This document shows positions 17,230 through 26,718 of a stretch of 64,000 nt of DNA, in pieces. Below the pieces are notes generated by a model. It did no database searches. It was given only the letters and a program-made list of their open reading frames with translations, and was not told where the DNA came from. The position numbers were made by a program, and so were the translations under genes. Position 1 is the stretch's first letter, and each line of letters starts with the position of its first letter. The stretch is from Hyphomonas sp. BRH_c22. GTDB taxonomy: Bacteria; Pseudomonadota; Alphaproteobacteria; Caulobacterales; Hyphomonadaceae. The stretch lies in assembly GCF_000961795.1 (NCBI RefSeq), contig NZ_LADU01000087.1, forward strand, positions 1 to 64,000, read 5' to 3'.

Positions 17230-18066
17230 ATGTCCGTTGTTGCCATACTGCAAGGAACCGACGCGCAAGACCGCCAGTCGACCCTGACTGCCGTTGAACT
17301 TGCACGGCGGCTGAACACGCCGGTCACGGGCCTGTTTGCCCTGCCGGATCCGAACGCCGTGCTGATGGTTGCGGCGACACCGGAAGCCACCGGCCTGACC
17401 GCATCGACGGCGCAGAGCATCATTGACCTGCAACTGGCAATGAAGGAGACGGCCGAGTCAGCGTTCCATGATGCCACCAGCACTGGCGCGCACGGGCTTG
17501 AATGCACCTTCTTCCACGAGGTGAATACGGTGGAGCGAGCAAGCGCGAATGCCGCGACCCTGGCGCAGGCCGTCGTCTTCCCGCGCTCTGCGGCCAAGGG
17601 CGGCGAGCCGCTGAACCTGGCCTTCGAGCATGTGATGATGGATGCACGCCTGCCTGTCGTTCTGGCAGGTACAGACGAGTTCAAGGATGCGGGCCCGGTT
17701 GTCATCGCGTGGGATGGCAGCAATGGCGCCGCACGCGCCGTGCGCTTCCACCTGCCGCTGATCCGTGCATTGGGCCATGTCGTGATTGCGCAGGCGCCCA
17801 AGGACCTGGAACGAGATATTGCGCGCCCTGTCTCCGAACCCGGCACGCTTGAAAACTGGCTGAAGCGCCATGATGTGAAAGCCGAAGTTGCCGAGATAGA
17901 CGGCGATGTCGGCAGCGGATTGCTGGCGCTGGCCAAGGGTAGCGGTGCCTGCATGATCGTCGCAGGCGCATACGGACATTCCCGCCTTGGCGAGAAACTT
18001 TTCGGGGGAACCACGCGGCGGCTGCTCGAGGCGACGCACGCGCCCGTTCTCGCGCTGGCCCGCTAG
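17230..18066 (+). CDS. Universal stress protein (two-domain)
   Basis: A 278-residue UspA-type protein with a GGAGGT ribosome site upstream. The second half has the ATP-binding signature: MIVAGAYGHSRLGEKLFGGTTRRLL, then THAPVLALAR. This matches the G-2x-G-9x-G-S/T pattern of nucleotide-binding Usp. The first half is a degenerate Usp repeat (SVVAILQGTDAQDRQSTLTAVELARRL). Such proteins are cytoplasmic stress-survival factors. A small protein gene follows by 27 bases, probably on the same transcript. Confidence 0.88.
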   Translation: MSVVAILQGTDAQDRQSTLTAVELARRLNTPVTGLFALPDPNAVLMVAATPEATGLTASTAQSIIDLQLAMKETAESAFHDATSTGAHGLECTFFHEVNTVERASANAATLAQAVVFPRSAAKGGEPLNLAFEHVMMDARLPVVLAGTDEFKDAGPVVIAWDGSNGAARAVRFHLPLIRALGHVVIAQAPKDLERDIARPVSEPGTLENWLKRHDVKAEVAEIDGDVGSGLLALAKGSGACMIVAGAYGHSRLGEKLFGGTTRRLLEATHAPVLALAR

Positions 18067-18093
18067 CGTTTCACACAACACAGGAGACACTTC

Positions 18094-18462
18094 ATGGCTC
18101 TCAGCCGCATCATTCTGCAACTTGCACGCAATCCGGGGCTTCCCGGCGGCGATCCTGGCGAAGGCTATACGCTGGTCGCACCGCTGACGGCTGACGGCCA
18201 CCTTGATGTGGACGCCTGGCGGACCGAGCGGAAGAATTGCCGGGTTGTGCGTTTTTCGGCCGATGACTCCGAGCATGCGGATGGCCTTTTGACCCATCGC
18301 GGCAATCGCTGGTTCTTCCATTATGACGAAGACGACGAAGGCGATGACGAGGCAGGCTACCGGCTGGGCGAGCATGTCTTCAGGGAAGGCGAGTATGTGA
18401 CGGTTGCCAGTCATGGTGAAACGCCCCTGACCTACAAGGTGACAGACGTCTCCCCCCTTTGA
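18094..18462 (+). CDS. Small acidic protein of unknown function downstream of Usp
   Basis: A 122-residue cytoplasmic protein preceded by CAGGAGACA. It reads as a compact all-beta domain with an acidic loop (HYDEDDEGDDEAGYRLGEHVF) and a C-terminal EYVTVASHGETPLTYKVTDVSPL. I do not recognise the family. The short distance to the Usp gene and the terminator after it suggest a two-gene operon. Confidence 0.72.
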   Translation: MALSRIILQLARNPGLPGGDPGEGYTLVAPLTADGHLDVDAWRTERKNCRVVRFSADDSEHADGLLTHRGNRWFFHYDEDDEGDDEAGYRLGEHVFREGEYVTVASHGETPLTYKVTDVSPL

Positions 18463-18473
18463 AGAAAGAAAAA

Positions 18474-18499
18474 GGCCGGGCGCGCGATGCGGCCCGGCC
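18474..18499 (-). terminator. Rho-independent terminator of the TonB receptor gene
   Basis: The inverted repeat GGCCGGGC (18474-18481) / GCCCGGCC (18492-18499) is followed on the minus strand by a T-rich run (the plus strand is AGAAAGAAAAA just before the stem). It lies between convergent genes and best serves the minus-strand receptor; the plus-strand side has only a weak TGTTT. Confidence 0.8.
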
Positions 18500-18525
18500 C
18501 TGTTTCGCGTGGTGGCAAGTGAGGC

Positions 18526-20781
18526 CTAGAAGTCCCAGCGCAGCTGGACGCCATAGGTGCGCGGCTCGTTGACGAAGCCGGTCAGGTTGTTGAAGTCGAT
18601 CGCGCCGGTTAGCGCTTCTTCGTCCAGAATGTTCCGTGCGAAGATGGAGACGTCATAACCCGCATCGGCCTTGTAGCCGACCTTCAGGCCGCCCTCCCAA
18701 TAGCCATCCTGGCCGAATTCGGCACTGTCATAGAGGAAGAAGTTCGTGTCGCCCTTGTAGGCCCAGTCGGTATAGCCGTAGAGCTCGCCTGACTGGAGGG
18801 GGACGGCATAACGGGCCGTGACGTTGGCGATCCATTCCGGGGCGTTCGGGAAGGAATTGCCGGAGATATTGTAGCCCAGTAGCGTCACGCCGTCGGCGGC
18901 GTAGACAGCCGGGTCGAGCATGGTGCATCCGCCGCCGCAACCCGGCGCGAGGAGGACGTCATCCTTGAACTCGGTCTTGTTGTACGAGAGGCCAGCCGTG
19001 AGGAAGAGATTGTCGATGGGCGCGGCTTCCACGTCAGCCTCGAATCCATAGCCTTCGCTCTTGTCCGCATTGAACAGGGCGACCGTATTGTTCAGGCCGC
19101 CGACAATGGTCAGCTGCTGGTCGTTGAATTCGAAGAAGAAAACATCGGCATTCAGGCGGACGCGATTATCGAGCAGTTCCGATTTGAAGCCGGCCTCATA
19201 GGAGAGAACGGTTTCGGTGTCGGCGCTGGACACTTCATTGGCGAAAACGAGGCGGCCTTGCGTGGACGGGCCACGGAAGCCCTTGGCCACGCGGGCATAG
19301 AGATTGATCTCGCCGGTCGCCTGATAGGTGGCCGAGACATCCCAGCTGACCTGGTCATCAGAGACGGACCCCGAGACCGGGCCGAACGTGCCTGAACCGA
19401 ACGGGCCAAGGGTCCGCTCGACGACAAAATCCTTGGATTCGTCGGTCCATCGCGCACCGCCGGACAGCGTGAGCCTGTCTGAAACGTCATAGGCGAGCGA
19501 GGCAAAGATGCCGGTGCTGTCGGTCTGGTTTTCGCGGGTGGCGATTCCATTGACGGGGCGCCCCGGTGCAAGCGTGTCGAAGCTCCTGGATGTGATCGAG
19601 ACTTTTTCATCGAACACGAAGAGGCCGGTCTGGGCGCGAAGCGGGCCGCCATTGTCGAACGCGAAGCGGATTTCGTTCGTGGTCTGGTGCAGGGCATCGA
19701 CCGCGCCGGAGCTTTCCGAAGGGAAGGGGATGAATCCCGGGCCGAAATTGCCTGCGCCGAGGAAGGCGGCGCCAAAGCCGCCGTCAATGTCGCCGCGGCT
19801 TTCGATGGTTGCCTGCTCGTTGCCGAAGACATAGGTGACCTTGATCGCCTCCGTGAGGCCCTTTTCAAGGCGCAGCGTCACGCCATGGGCGTCCTGCTGG
19901 AGGAAGTTGTCACCGTCGAAATAGACCGTATCCCGATCAAAATTCGAGCCAACGCCATTGGAGCCTGCATCAATGATGTTGGCGCGGAAGAGGCGGGCGT
20001 CGCCTTCATTCGACCGGCCGTGCACGTTGAGAAGGGCCGAGAAGTCCGTGCCTGATGGCGTGAACAGGAGCTGGGCGCGCCCGGCCAGTTCGTCAAAACC
20101 CTCGTAGCGGTCGTTCTCGCCGGTGAAGGCATTGTCGACATAGGGATCGCGCTGCTGGGAAATGCCGGAGAGGCGCAGGGCGAGTTCGTCCCTGAAGATC
20201 GGCAGGTTCACCGCGCCTTCAAGTTCGCGCGTATTGTAGTTGCCATAGGAACCGCGGACATAGCCTTCGAATTCATGCACAGGCTTGGCGGAGTCGAACT
20301 TGATGATGCCGCCGGGCGTGTTGCGGCCGAACAGCGTGCCCTGCGGGCCGCGCAGGACTTCGATGCTGTCGAGGTCGAAGACCGGGAAGCCTTTCAGGAT
20401 CGGGCTTTCATAGGGCACGTCATCATAGACGAGCGAAACGGGCTGGGAGGCGTTGAGGTCGAAATCGGTATTGCCGATGCCGCGGATGTAGAAGCGCGGG
20501 AAGGCGCGGCCGAAGGAGCTTTCAGCGATGACGCTGGGCACGCGGGCCGACAGGAAGCGAACGTCGGCGCCGGAGGATTTCAGGACGTCGAGCTTTTCGT
20601 CGGCAATCGTCGTGATCGAGATTGGAACATCCTGGATGTTCTCCTCGACGCGCTGGGCAGTCACGGTGACGGATGGTAGCCGGGCTTCGGTGTCGGCGTC
20701 CTGGGCGAAGGCCGGGAAAGCGGCCGCGGCGAACATGGTGGAACCGAGCAGCAGGGCGCGCAGGGCGGGTCTGTGTTGCAT
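18526..20781 (-). CDS. TonB-dependent outer membrane receptor
   Basis: A 751-residue receptor of the type common in Caulobacterales and sphingomonads. It has a signal peptide ending AFPAFAQ, a TonB box LPSVTVTAQR, a plug domain with RFYIRGIGNTDFD and DSIEVLRGPQGTLFGRNTPGGIIKF, and a long beta-barrel ending in an aromatic residue (VQLRWDF). It imports a scarce ligand across the outer membrane using TonB energy. No neighbouring transport or catabolic genes reveal the ligand. It has no STN domain, so it is not a FecA-like signal transducer. Confidence 0.93.
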   Translation of the reverse strand: MQHRPALRALLLGSTMFAAAAFPAFAQDADTEARLPSVTVTAQRVEENIQDVPISITTIADEKLDVLKSSGADVRFLSARVPSVIAESSFGRAFPRFYIRGIGNTDFDLNASQPVSLVYDDVPYESPILKGFPVFDLDSIEVLRGPQGTLFGRNTPGGIIKFDSAKPVHEFEGYVRGSYGNYNTRELEGAVNLPIFRDELALRLSGISQQRDPYVDNAFTGENDRYEGFDELAGRAQLLFTPSGTDFSALLNVHGRSNEGDARLFRANIIDAGSNGVGSNFDRDTVYFDGDNFLQQDAHGVTLRLEKGLTEAIKVTYVFGNEQATIESRGDIDGGFGAAFLGAGNFGPGFIPFPSESSGAVDALHQTTNEIRFAFDNGGPLRAQTGLFVFDEKVSITSRSFDTLAPGRPVNGIATRENQTDSTGIFASLAYDVSDRLTLSGGARWTDESKDFVVERTLGPFGSGTFGPVSGSVSDDQVSWDVSATYQATGEINLYARVAKGFRGPSTQGRLVFANEVSSADTETVLSYEAGFKSELLDNRVRLNADVFFFEFNDQQLTIVGGLNNTVALFNADKSEGYGFEADVEAAPIDNLFLTAGLSYNKTEFKDDVLLAPGCGGGCTMLDPAVYAADGVTLLGYNISGNSFPNAPEWIANVTARYAVPLQSGELYGYTDWAYKGDTNFFLYDSAEFGQDGYWEGGLKVGYKADAGYDVSIFARNILDEEALTGAIDFNNLTGFVNEPRTYGVQLRWDF

Positions 20782-20998
20782 GTGGAAATCATCCTGATTT
20801 GCATGGAGAACAGCCCGTCTCTTCGCGGGATCTTATGCCTGGGGATGTCTCACAAATCGGGATGCCGGGATATGACAGGCGTCACGATTTTGACGGGAAT
20901 GCGGATATTCTGATGCCGTATGTTGCTGCGCCGCAACATCTTTGGCCCGTACAAACGCGAAAATGACGGGATTCAGGATGGGCCTGACCCTGTCTAAG

Positions 20999-22552
20999 TC
21001 AGTTCCAGGGGTTGAAGCGCGTCGTGACCTTTGGCGCCGGTGATTCTTTTTCCGGTTCTTCAGCCTGCTGTGGTTGCGCGGACTGGGCCGGAACTTCGAA
21101 CGCCTTTTCCTCGGGCCGGGACGGGGCCTGTTCATCGACCGTCTCTTCGGCGGCGGTTTCGGCAGCAGGTTCGGGTTCACTGAAGGCGAATGGCGGCTCG
21201 TCCGGGGCCGAATCAAACGCCGACAGCGGCAGATCGTCCGGAAGATCAGCCGTGCCGTCGATGACGATCCGCGGGCGGTCAGGTGACGGGACGTTCTGCA
21301 CAGGTTCGGCAGTCCGTTCCGAACCCGGGATGTTGTTCCTTACGGCTGACCCGAGGCCGAACCCGGATGACATGCCCGACAGGCTGAAGCTGGGCAGCGG
21401 CGCCGGCTCGGTCGGCGAATCGCCGGTCATTTCCTGGGCGGGCTGGTCTGGCTCAGGCGTCGCGGCGGCTTCCGTGAAGGCGGGCGTGTATGCCTCGGGC
21501 TCGGATTCAGCGGTGGTAATTTCGGGCTCCGGCGCAGCCTCCGGCTCGACAGGCACAGGCGTTTCAGCCGTTTCGCCGGGCCGGCTCACGGCGTATCGCG
21601 ACAGGTCGCCCATGCTCGATCCGAAAAAGCCGCCTAAGGCCGCTGAGGACGGCGGTGCAGACGGAGCCGGTTCCGGTTCGCTTTCGGGGGCGGCGTCCAC
21701 CATATTCGTTTCGGCTTGTGGCTGCGGGGCATTTTCATCTTCTGGCCAGAGCGCGCCTTCAGCACGTTCAGTTTCGGCGGCGGGCGCTTCATAGACGTCC
21801 GCGCTGTGCTGTTCAGGCAGGAGAGAGGCGTATTGCGACAAGATCGCCTCAGCTTCGATACCCGCCGCCGGTTCGGCTGTATCATCGCCTGTATCCAGTG
21901 CGGGTTCGTCCGGCTCCGCTGCTTCGATCTCTGCGTCCACAAAGTCTTCGTCGTCGACGTCAGACGTCATGACCGGTTCAGCCTCGGTTCCGGAATCTGT
22001 TTCCAGGTCGCTCGGCGCCGCGTCTTCCGGCTCATCCTCTTCGTACGCGCTGGCGCCGGCATTCACTTCGTCGGCCATGCTGGCGACGGCGCGGGCCATG
22101 TCGTTCTGTCCTTCAACCTCCGGATAGGCCTCGGGCAGGGAATCCGTGTCGTCACCCGGATCCTCGATCAGTTCTGCCGGATCCATTGCGATCTCGGGCT
22201 GCGCGTCCGGCTCGGCTTCGATGGTTTCGAGGCCTTTCAGGACCGTGTGGATGGCCTTTTCCGCGCCGCGCGCATGACGATGCGCCTCGCGATACAGGTC
22301 GGCCACGAAGGCGGTATAGGGGCGCCCTGCGGAGTCGGTTTCGTCCATGAATTCGTCTGGCGTGCAGGATTCGATTTCCTTGCCGAGCGCGTCCGTCAGA
22401 AGGACGGCATGCGGTTCCGGCGTCAGGACCACCCTGTAACCCTCGGTATCATGGGTGATCGTGCCGTTTTCGCCCTCAGACCAGGCGACCCGCTGCTTGC
22501 GGGTCATTTCACTCAGCTTGTCGATCAACCGCTTCGTCGAAGGATGCAGCAT
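20999..22552 (-). CDS. Long acidic, Pro/Ala-rich protein with a small N-terminal domain
   Basis: A 517-residue protein. Residues 1 to about 110 form a compact domain (KRLIDKLSEMTRKQRVAWSEGENGTITHDTEGYRVVLTP and so on). The rest is a very acidic, low-complexity, Glu/Ala/Pro-rich stretch, with islands such as LGGFFGSSMGDLSRYAV and PLPSFSLSGMSSGFGLGSAV before a basic end KVTTRFNPWN. The long disordered tail with short hydrophobic islands suggests multivalent binding to a partner. I do not know the family. No signal peptide is present. Confidence 0.72.
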   Translation of the reverse strand: MLHPSTKRLIDKLSEMTRKQRVAWSEGENGTITHDTEGYRVVLTPEPHAVLLTDALGKEIESCTPDEFMDETDSAGRPYTAFVADLYREAHRHARGAEKAIHTVLKGLETIEAEPDAQPEIAMDPAELIEDPGDDTDSLPEAYPEVEGQNDMARAVASMADEVNAGASAYEEDEPEDAAPSDLETDSGTEAEPVMTSDVDDEDFVDAEIEAAEPDEPALDTGDDTAEPAAGIEAEAILSQYASLLPEQHSADVYEAPAAETERAEGALWPEDENAPQPQAETNMVDAAPESEPEPAPSAPPSSAALGGFFGSSMGDLSRYAVSRPGETAETPVPVEPEAAPEPEITTAESEPEAYTPAFTEAAATPEPDQPAQEMTGDSPTEPAPLPSFSLSGMSSGFGLGSAVRNNIPGSERTAEPVQNVPSPDRPRIVIDGTADLPDDLPLSAFDSAPDEPPFAFSEPEPAAETAAEETVDEQAPSRPEEKAFEVPAQSAQPQQAEEPEKESPAPKVTTRFNPWN

Positions 22553-22702
22553 GAAGTTTCGCCTTTTCCAATGTGTTCCGGCTATAGTTTATCCAATAGC
22601 GGCTGACAGGCGAACATTCAAACTGTGGTTCCGTCAAACTGCATGAATTGTCATTTATGCGTGCAGGATACGGGCCAGTTCGTCGCGATTGCGGGCAGCC
22701 GC

Positions 22703-23920
22703 CTAGGGGTTTTTCGCTGCCCGTGGCGGGATGAATTTCATCTCCAGGAGAACCGCTTCCTCCCGGTATTCAGGCGAGGCATTGTCGAGTGTACCGTCGA
22801 AGTCGCCTCCTGCCCCGAAGGCGCGGACGAATCTGGGTGTTTCGGTATTGTCAGGGCAAATGAACAGGGAATCGATCGGGCCGGATTCCAGCCTGCACTT
22901 CGCGCGGGCTTCCCCGGTCAGGTCCTTGAGCTTCATCTTGCCGACCGTGCCGCCATCGGGGCCGGTCACGGCGGGGTTCCGGGTCACGACGGATGCGACC
23001 GTGCCAAGCGTCCAGTCCGGTTCGATGACGTAGACGAGACGGCCCGGCTGGCCTTCTTCGGCGATCGTCTGGACAAGAAACACCGGATAGGACTGTTCGC
23101 CGGCCATCGCCCTGTCAGAGAGGATTTCGTGGCCGGGAAAGGCGGCTTTCATAGCGGCGAGGGTGAAGCGTGTTTCGCCCGTGAGGCGCATCGCGCCTTG
23201 CGGGCCGATCGTGGCGGGCAGCGGGGTGCCCCCGAACTCGGCCTTGCGGACCTCACCCTTCACACGGGCTGCCTCCTTGAGGAAATCCTTCACAGGCTCG
23301 CCGCCTGCCACCGAGAGGTCGGTGCGGAAACCCCGGATCACACCATCCGGGGATATGAGGATATAGCTCGGCGTCCAGGTGATTTTCAGCGCCTCGCGGA
23401 CGCTGGCATCGGAATCGATTACCGTCGGGTAGCTGAAGCCCTTTTCAGCAAAAAAGGCCTCGACCGAGCCATACTCGCCATACAAGTCCTTATCACTTGT
23501 CATGTCAGCATTTTGCGGCACGTGGATCGACAGGAAATAGAGGTCAGGATCCTGTTCGATCGCGGTTGCAAGGGCGGCCGCGTAGGGCGCATCGTTCTGA
23601 CTGTCGCCGCACCAGACGCCCCAAACCTGAATCACCATCCAGCGATTGAGGACATCAGAGTCGAAGGGCTGCCCATCCGACATGGTTGCCGTGAATTGCG
23701 GGAATTTCTGGCCGAGCAGTGCATAGTCGAGCGGGCGATCATGGCTGTCATGCACAATGCCGGCATCCGTGGCCGCGTCTGGGGATGCGGGCGGTGGCGG
23801 GTTGGTAGTGATGATGCTGGCGGCAGCACCATGTGGCGCCTCAACCGGGGCTGCGGGACGATCGCCGGAACATCCGGCGAGAACGAAAGCCAGTGCGCCG
23901 GTAGCAAGCATTCGGATCAT
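22703..23920 (-). CDS. TlpA-like thioredoxin-fold lipoprotein with a single active-site cysteine
   Basis: A 405-residue lipoprotein. The start at 23920 has AGGAAAGG upstream and a lipobox FVLAGC (Cys17). A thioredoxin-like domain (about 65-215) reads FPQFTATMSDGQPFDSDVLNRW and VWGVWCGDSQNDAPYAAAL. The usual CxxC is CGDS here, with Cys104 and a serine at 107. Later come WTPSYILISPDG and a second globular domain of about 170 residues that I do not recognise. A one-cysteine site suits a peroxidase-like or mixed-disulfide role more than a classic reductase. It is divergent from a TonB receptor gene across 366 bases. Confidence 0.78.
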   Translation of the reverse strand: MIRMLATGALAFVLAGCSGDRPAAPVEAPHGAAASIITTNPPPPASPDAATDAGIVHDSHDRPLDYALLGQKFPQFTATMSDGQPFDSDVLNRWMVIQVWGVWCGDSQNDAPYAAALATAIEQDPDLYFLSIHVPQNADMTSDKDLYGEYGSVEAFFAEKGFSYPTVIDSDASVREALKITWTPSYILISPDGVIRGFRTDLSVAGGEPVKDFLKEAARVKGEVRKAEFGGTPLPATIGPQGAMRLTGETRFTLAAMKAAFPGHEILSDRAMAGEQSYPVFLVQTIAEEGQPGRLVYVIEPDWTLGTVASVVTRNPAVTGPDGGTVGKMKLKDLTGEARAKCRLESGPIDSLFICPDNTETPRFVRAFGAGGDFDGTLDNASPEYREEAVLLEMKFIPPRAAKNP

Positions 23921-24286
23921 GGGACAGGCCTTTCCTGGGAAGAGAGAACAGCCCGGGCCATCGACAAGCAGCAGGCGTTTCATCTGCATTATGCAGCGCC
24001 GTCTCACCGGCACAAGCACGCAGCATCAGCAGGTGGCCGCAAACCCCAACCCGAGGTTTAATGCGCGGAAAAATAACGCCATTTTGGTTTTCTGCCTTGC
24101 CAAGCATCCGGCGCTTTCCGTGTGAATGCATGGCCGAAAAATGTTCGCCCGATTGCTGCGCTGCATCATTTCCGGTCAGATTTGAACTTATGCCCTGAAC
24201 CATTCCGATATTCGGTTCAGGATATTCCCGGGCGGAACAAACCTGAGCGGACCGTAGCAGTGGTTCAGATCAGGAGACCAAATTTA
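23921..24286. promoter_or_regulatory. Divergent control region of the TlpA-like and TonB receptor genes
   Basis: This 366-base gap holds no gene. It contains an inverted repeat CTGAACC (24195-24201) / GGTTCAG (24214-24220), about 70 bases before the receptor start, which could be an operator or a leader hairpin, and the ribosome site CAGGAG at about 24270. No certain promoter can be picked by eye. Confidence 0.45.
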
Positions 24287-26659
24287 ATGAGACAATTCGA
24301 AATTCGGCCGACGCGGCGTGTGTCGCTTGCGGCCTGTGCCCTCATGGGTGCGGCAAGCCTGGTGGCCCCTGCGTTTGCCCAGGAGGCAGGCGAAGACGGC
24401 GAGGCGCGTTACGAAACCGTGGTCGTCGAGGGGCGCCGCGTATCGACGGCTGATACAGCCATTGGCCTTGACGAAGCAACGAACACGGTGGCCGTGACGC
24501 GGGCAGAGCTTCTGTCTGCGCCGGGCGGCATATCCGGGCTGAAGATGCTCGAATCCCTTCCTGGCTTCAACGTGCAGACGGATGGCGCACTTGGCCTCTA
24601 CGAATTCGGCAACTCGGTGACGGTGCGCGCCTTCAATCTCCAGCAGATCGGCTTTGTTCTGGACGGCGTGCCGATGGGCCGGTCGGACGCTTTCGGCGGC
24701 AGTCCGATCTTCCGCTATGTCGACAATGAAAACCTTGGCTCGGTCGTCGCTTCGCCGGGTGCGGGCGATGTGTCCCTGCCGAGCTATGCCTCGCTCGGAC
24801 CGATCGTTTCCTACAATACGGTCGATACATCGGACACGCCTGGCGGCATGATTTCCTACACGATGGGCGACGACAATCTTGAGCGCAGCTTCATCAAGCT
24901 CGAGACCGGCAATATCAACGGCCTGTCTGCCTATATCAGCCGCTCGAAGACGGACAGCAACCTGTGGCGCGGGCCCGGCACGATCGACCGAGAGCATATC
25001 GAGGGCAAGATCAAGTACGAGTTCGACGAGGACACGTTCATCAAGTTCGGCTACGTCCACAACGACTTCTTTGACTATGACTCTCCGTCCGCTCCGGAAT
25101 CCACGTTCGAGAATAACTATTATTACGGTTATTCGCCGACTATTCCTGAAACTGGCTGCATCAACCCGCTTCCCGGCGTCTATGACTATAATGGCGACGG
25201 AGTTGCGGACGATGCCGACTTCGCGCCGATTTTCACGGGCGGTACGTGCACCAGCTATTATGAAGACCGCATCAACATCCGCGATGATTCGCTCTACTCG
25301 CTGAACTTCCAGACCGACATCACGCCAAACCTGATGTTCAAGGCGACGGCTTATCAGGAAGACAAGGACGGTTACGGCGTCTCGCCAGACAGCTATTCGA
25401 ATTCACTTGGCATTTATAACCGCCAGGTCGCTGCCGGTCTCGATGTCGTTCATCCGCGCGGCGTGCAGTACGGCCTGTCGGGCGTTGGCGGTACGCGCAA
25501 GGGCGCCGTTGCCGGGCTTGAATGGGAAGTGGCCAATCACAAGGTAGAATTTGGCGGCTGGTATGAGGACGAAGACTATAACCGCACCCAGATGCGTCTG
25601 AACAAGACGAATGGTTCGGCTGATGGCGATGTGATCTGGGATGAAGTGGCTTATTATCGCCGCAACTATACCTCCACCCGCAAGACGACCCAGTTCTACC
25701 TGAAAGACACAGTCAGCCTGCTCGATGACCGCCTGAAGGTTGAGGCTGGCGTGAAAACCCTGAGCGTGGATTATGGGCTCAGCGGCTATCGGGACTATAA
25801 TGACTACGAAATCTATGGGCCCCAAAGCGTAGGCGAGAAATACGAGAACAGCTTCCTGCCGATGCTCGGTGCGGTTTATAACCTGAACGAGACGGACCAG
25901 GTGTTCGCCTCGTATTCGCAGAACTATGCCCTGCCACGCGGCGCTGACGATATCTTCTCAATCGCGACCACGGATCCGACAACAGACCCGCTGCCATCAC
26001 CGGAAGGCGAGGAATCGACAAACTATGAACTGGGCTTGCGGACCAACCGCCCGCAGTTCTATGGGTCAGCCGCATTGTTCTTAACCTCGTTCGACAACCG
26101 GCTGGTGGCTGGCAGCGTAATCAATCCGGCGACGGAACAACCGGAGGCCTTCTATACCAGCGCCGGCAAGACGGAAGCCTATGGCTTCGAACTCTCCGGC
26201 GTCTACAAGCCCGACTTCTTGGGCGGCAAGCTCTATTTCGACGGAAATCTGACTTACAATCACTCCGAGCTGAAAGACGACACTGACGCAAACTTTGATG
26301 ATGTTCTCGATTATCTGTCCGGCACGATTTTGCCCGACAGTCCAGAATGGCTGGCTACAGGCGGCGTGACTTATGAACCCACCGAGTGGCTCGTCGCGAA
26401 CGTTTCCGGTAAGTACACAGGCAAGCGCTATGCCCGGTTCAACGAAGTCTACGACATGGAGGCCTTTACGGTCCTGAGCGGCTATCTCGATCTTGGTGGG
26501 CCGAATAACTTTGGCATTCCGGAGAATGTCAGTCTGCGGTTCAATGTCGACAACCTGCTGGATGAGGAAGTGCCGACCGCTTTCGTTTTTGCAGGCTCTG
26601 CTTTCTTCCGCCCGCTGAACCCGCGGACTTTCCAGGCGACCCTGACCGTCCGCTTCTAG
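24287..26659 (+). CDS. TonB-dependent outer membrane receptor
   Basis: A 790-residue receptor. The start at 24287 is chosen because CAGGAGACC precedes it and it gives a full signal peptide (RVSLAACALMG...VAPAFAQEA). A TonB-box-like YETVVVEGRR follows, then the plug region (LSAPGGISGLKMLESLPGFNVQTDGALGLYE, VRAFNLQQIGFVLDGVPMG). The barrel is rich in Tyr/Asn/Asp and ends with FQATLTVRF, the typical C-terminal Phe. An Asp-rich segment YDYNGDGVADDADF (near residue 300) looks like a calcium-binding EF-hand or dockerin-like loop within an extracellular loop. The ligand is unknown. A strong terminator follows. Confidence 0.92.
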   Translation: MRQFEIRPTRRVSLAACALMGAASLVAPAFAQEAGEDGEARYETVVVEGRRVSTADTAIGLDEATNTVAVTRAELLSAPGGISGLKMLESLPGFNVQTDGALGLYEFGNSVTVRAFNLQQIGFVLDGVPMGRSDAFGGSPIFRYVDNENLGSVVASPGAGDVSLPSYASLGPIVSYNTVDTSDTPGGMISYTMGDDNLERSFIKLETGNINGLSAYISRSKTDSNLWRGPGTIDREHIEGKIKYEFDEDTFIKFGYVHNDFFDYDSPSAPESTFENNYYYGYSPTIPETGCINPLPGVYDYNGDGVADDADFAPIFTGGTCTSYYEDRINIRDDSLYSLNFQTDITPNLMFKATAYQEDKDGYGVSPDSYSNSLGIYNRQVAAGLDVVHPRGVQYGLSGVGGTRKGAVAGLEWEVANHKVEFGGWYEDEDYNRTQMRLNKTNGSADGDVIWDEVAYYRRNYTSTRKTTQFYLKDTVSLLDDRLKVEAGVKTLSVDYGLSGYRDYNDYEIYGPQSVGEKYENSFLPMLGAVYNLNETDQVFASYSQNYALPRGADDIFSIATTDPTTDPLPSPEGEESTNYELGLRTNRPQFYGSAALFLTSFDNRLVAGSVINPATEQPEAFYTSAGKTEAYGFELSGVYKPDFLGGKLYFDGNLTYNHSELKDDTDANFDDVLDYLSGTILPDSPEWLATGGVTYEPTEWLVANVSGKYTGKRYARFNEVYDMEAFTVLSGYLDLGGPNNFGIPENVSLRFNVDNLLDEEVPTAFVFAGSAFFRPLNPRTFQATLTVRF

Positions 26660-26685
26660 GCGAGGGGATCACAATCTGAAACAGA

Positions 26686-26712
26686 GGCCCCCGGCTCGAT
26701 TGGCCGGGGGCC
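26686..26712. terminator. Bidirectional rho-independent terminator
   Basis: A perfect 10-bp stem GGCCCCCGGC (26686-26695) / GCCGGGGGCC (26703-26712) with a 7-base loop is followed by TTTTCTTT. It lies between the convergent receptor and porin genes, just 7 bases before the porin stop, and is best placed to stop receptor transcription. Confidence 0.88.
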
Positions 26713-26718
26713 TTTTCT

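Noticed and set aside
22625..24061. 478-codon plus-strand frame over the TlpA-like gene
   Set aside because: The minus-strand frame has a lipobox, a thioredoxin domain and a ribosome site; the plus-strand one has none of these.
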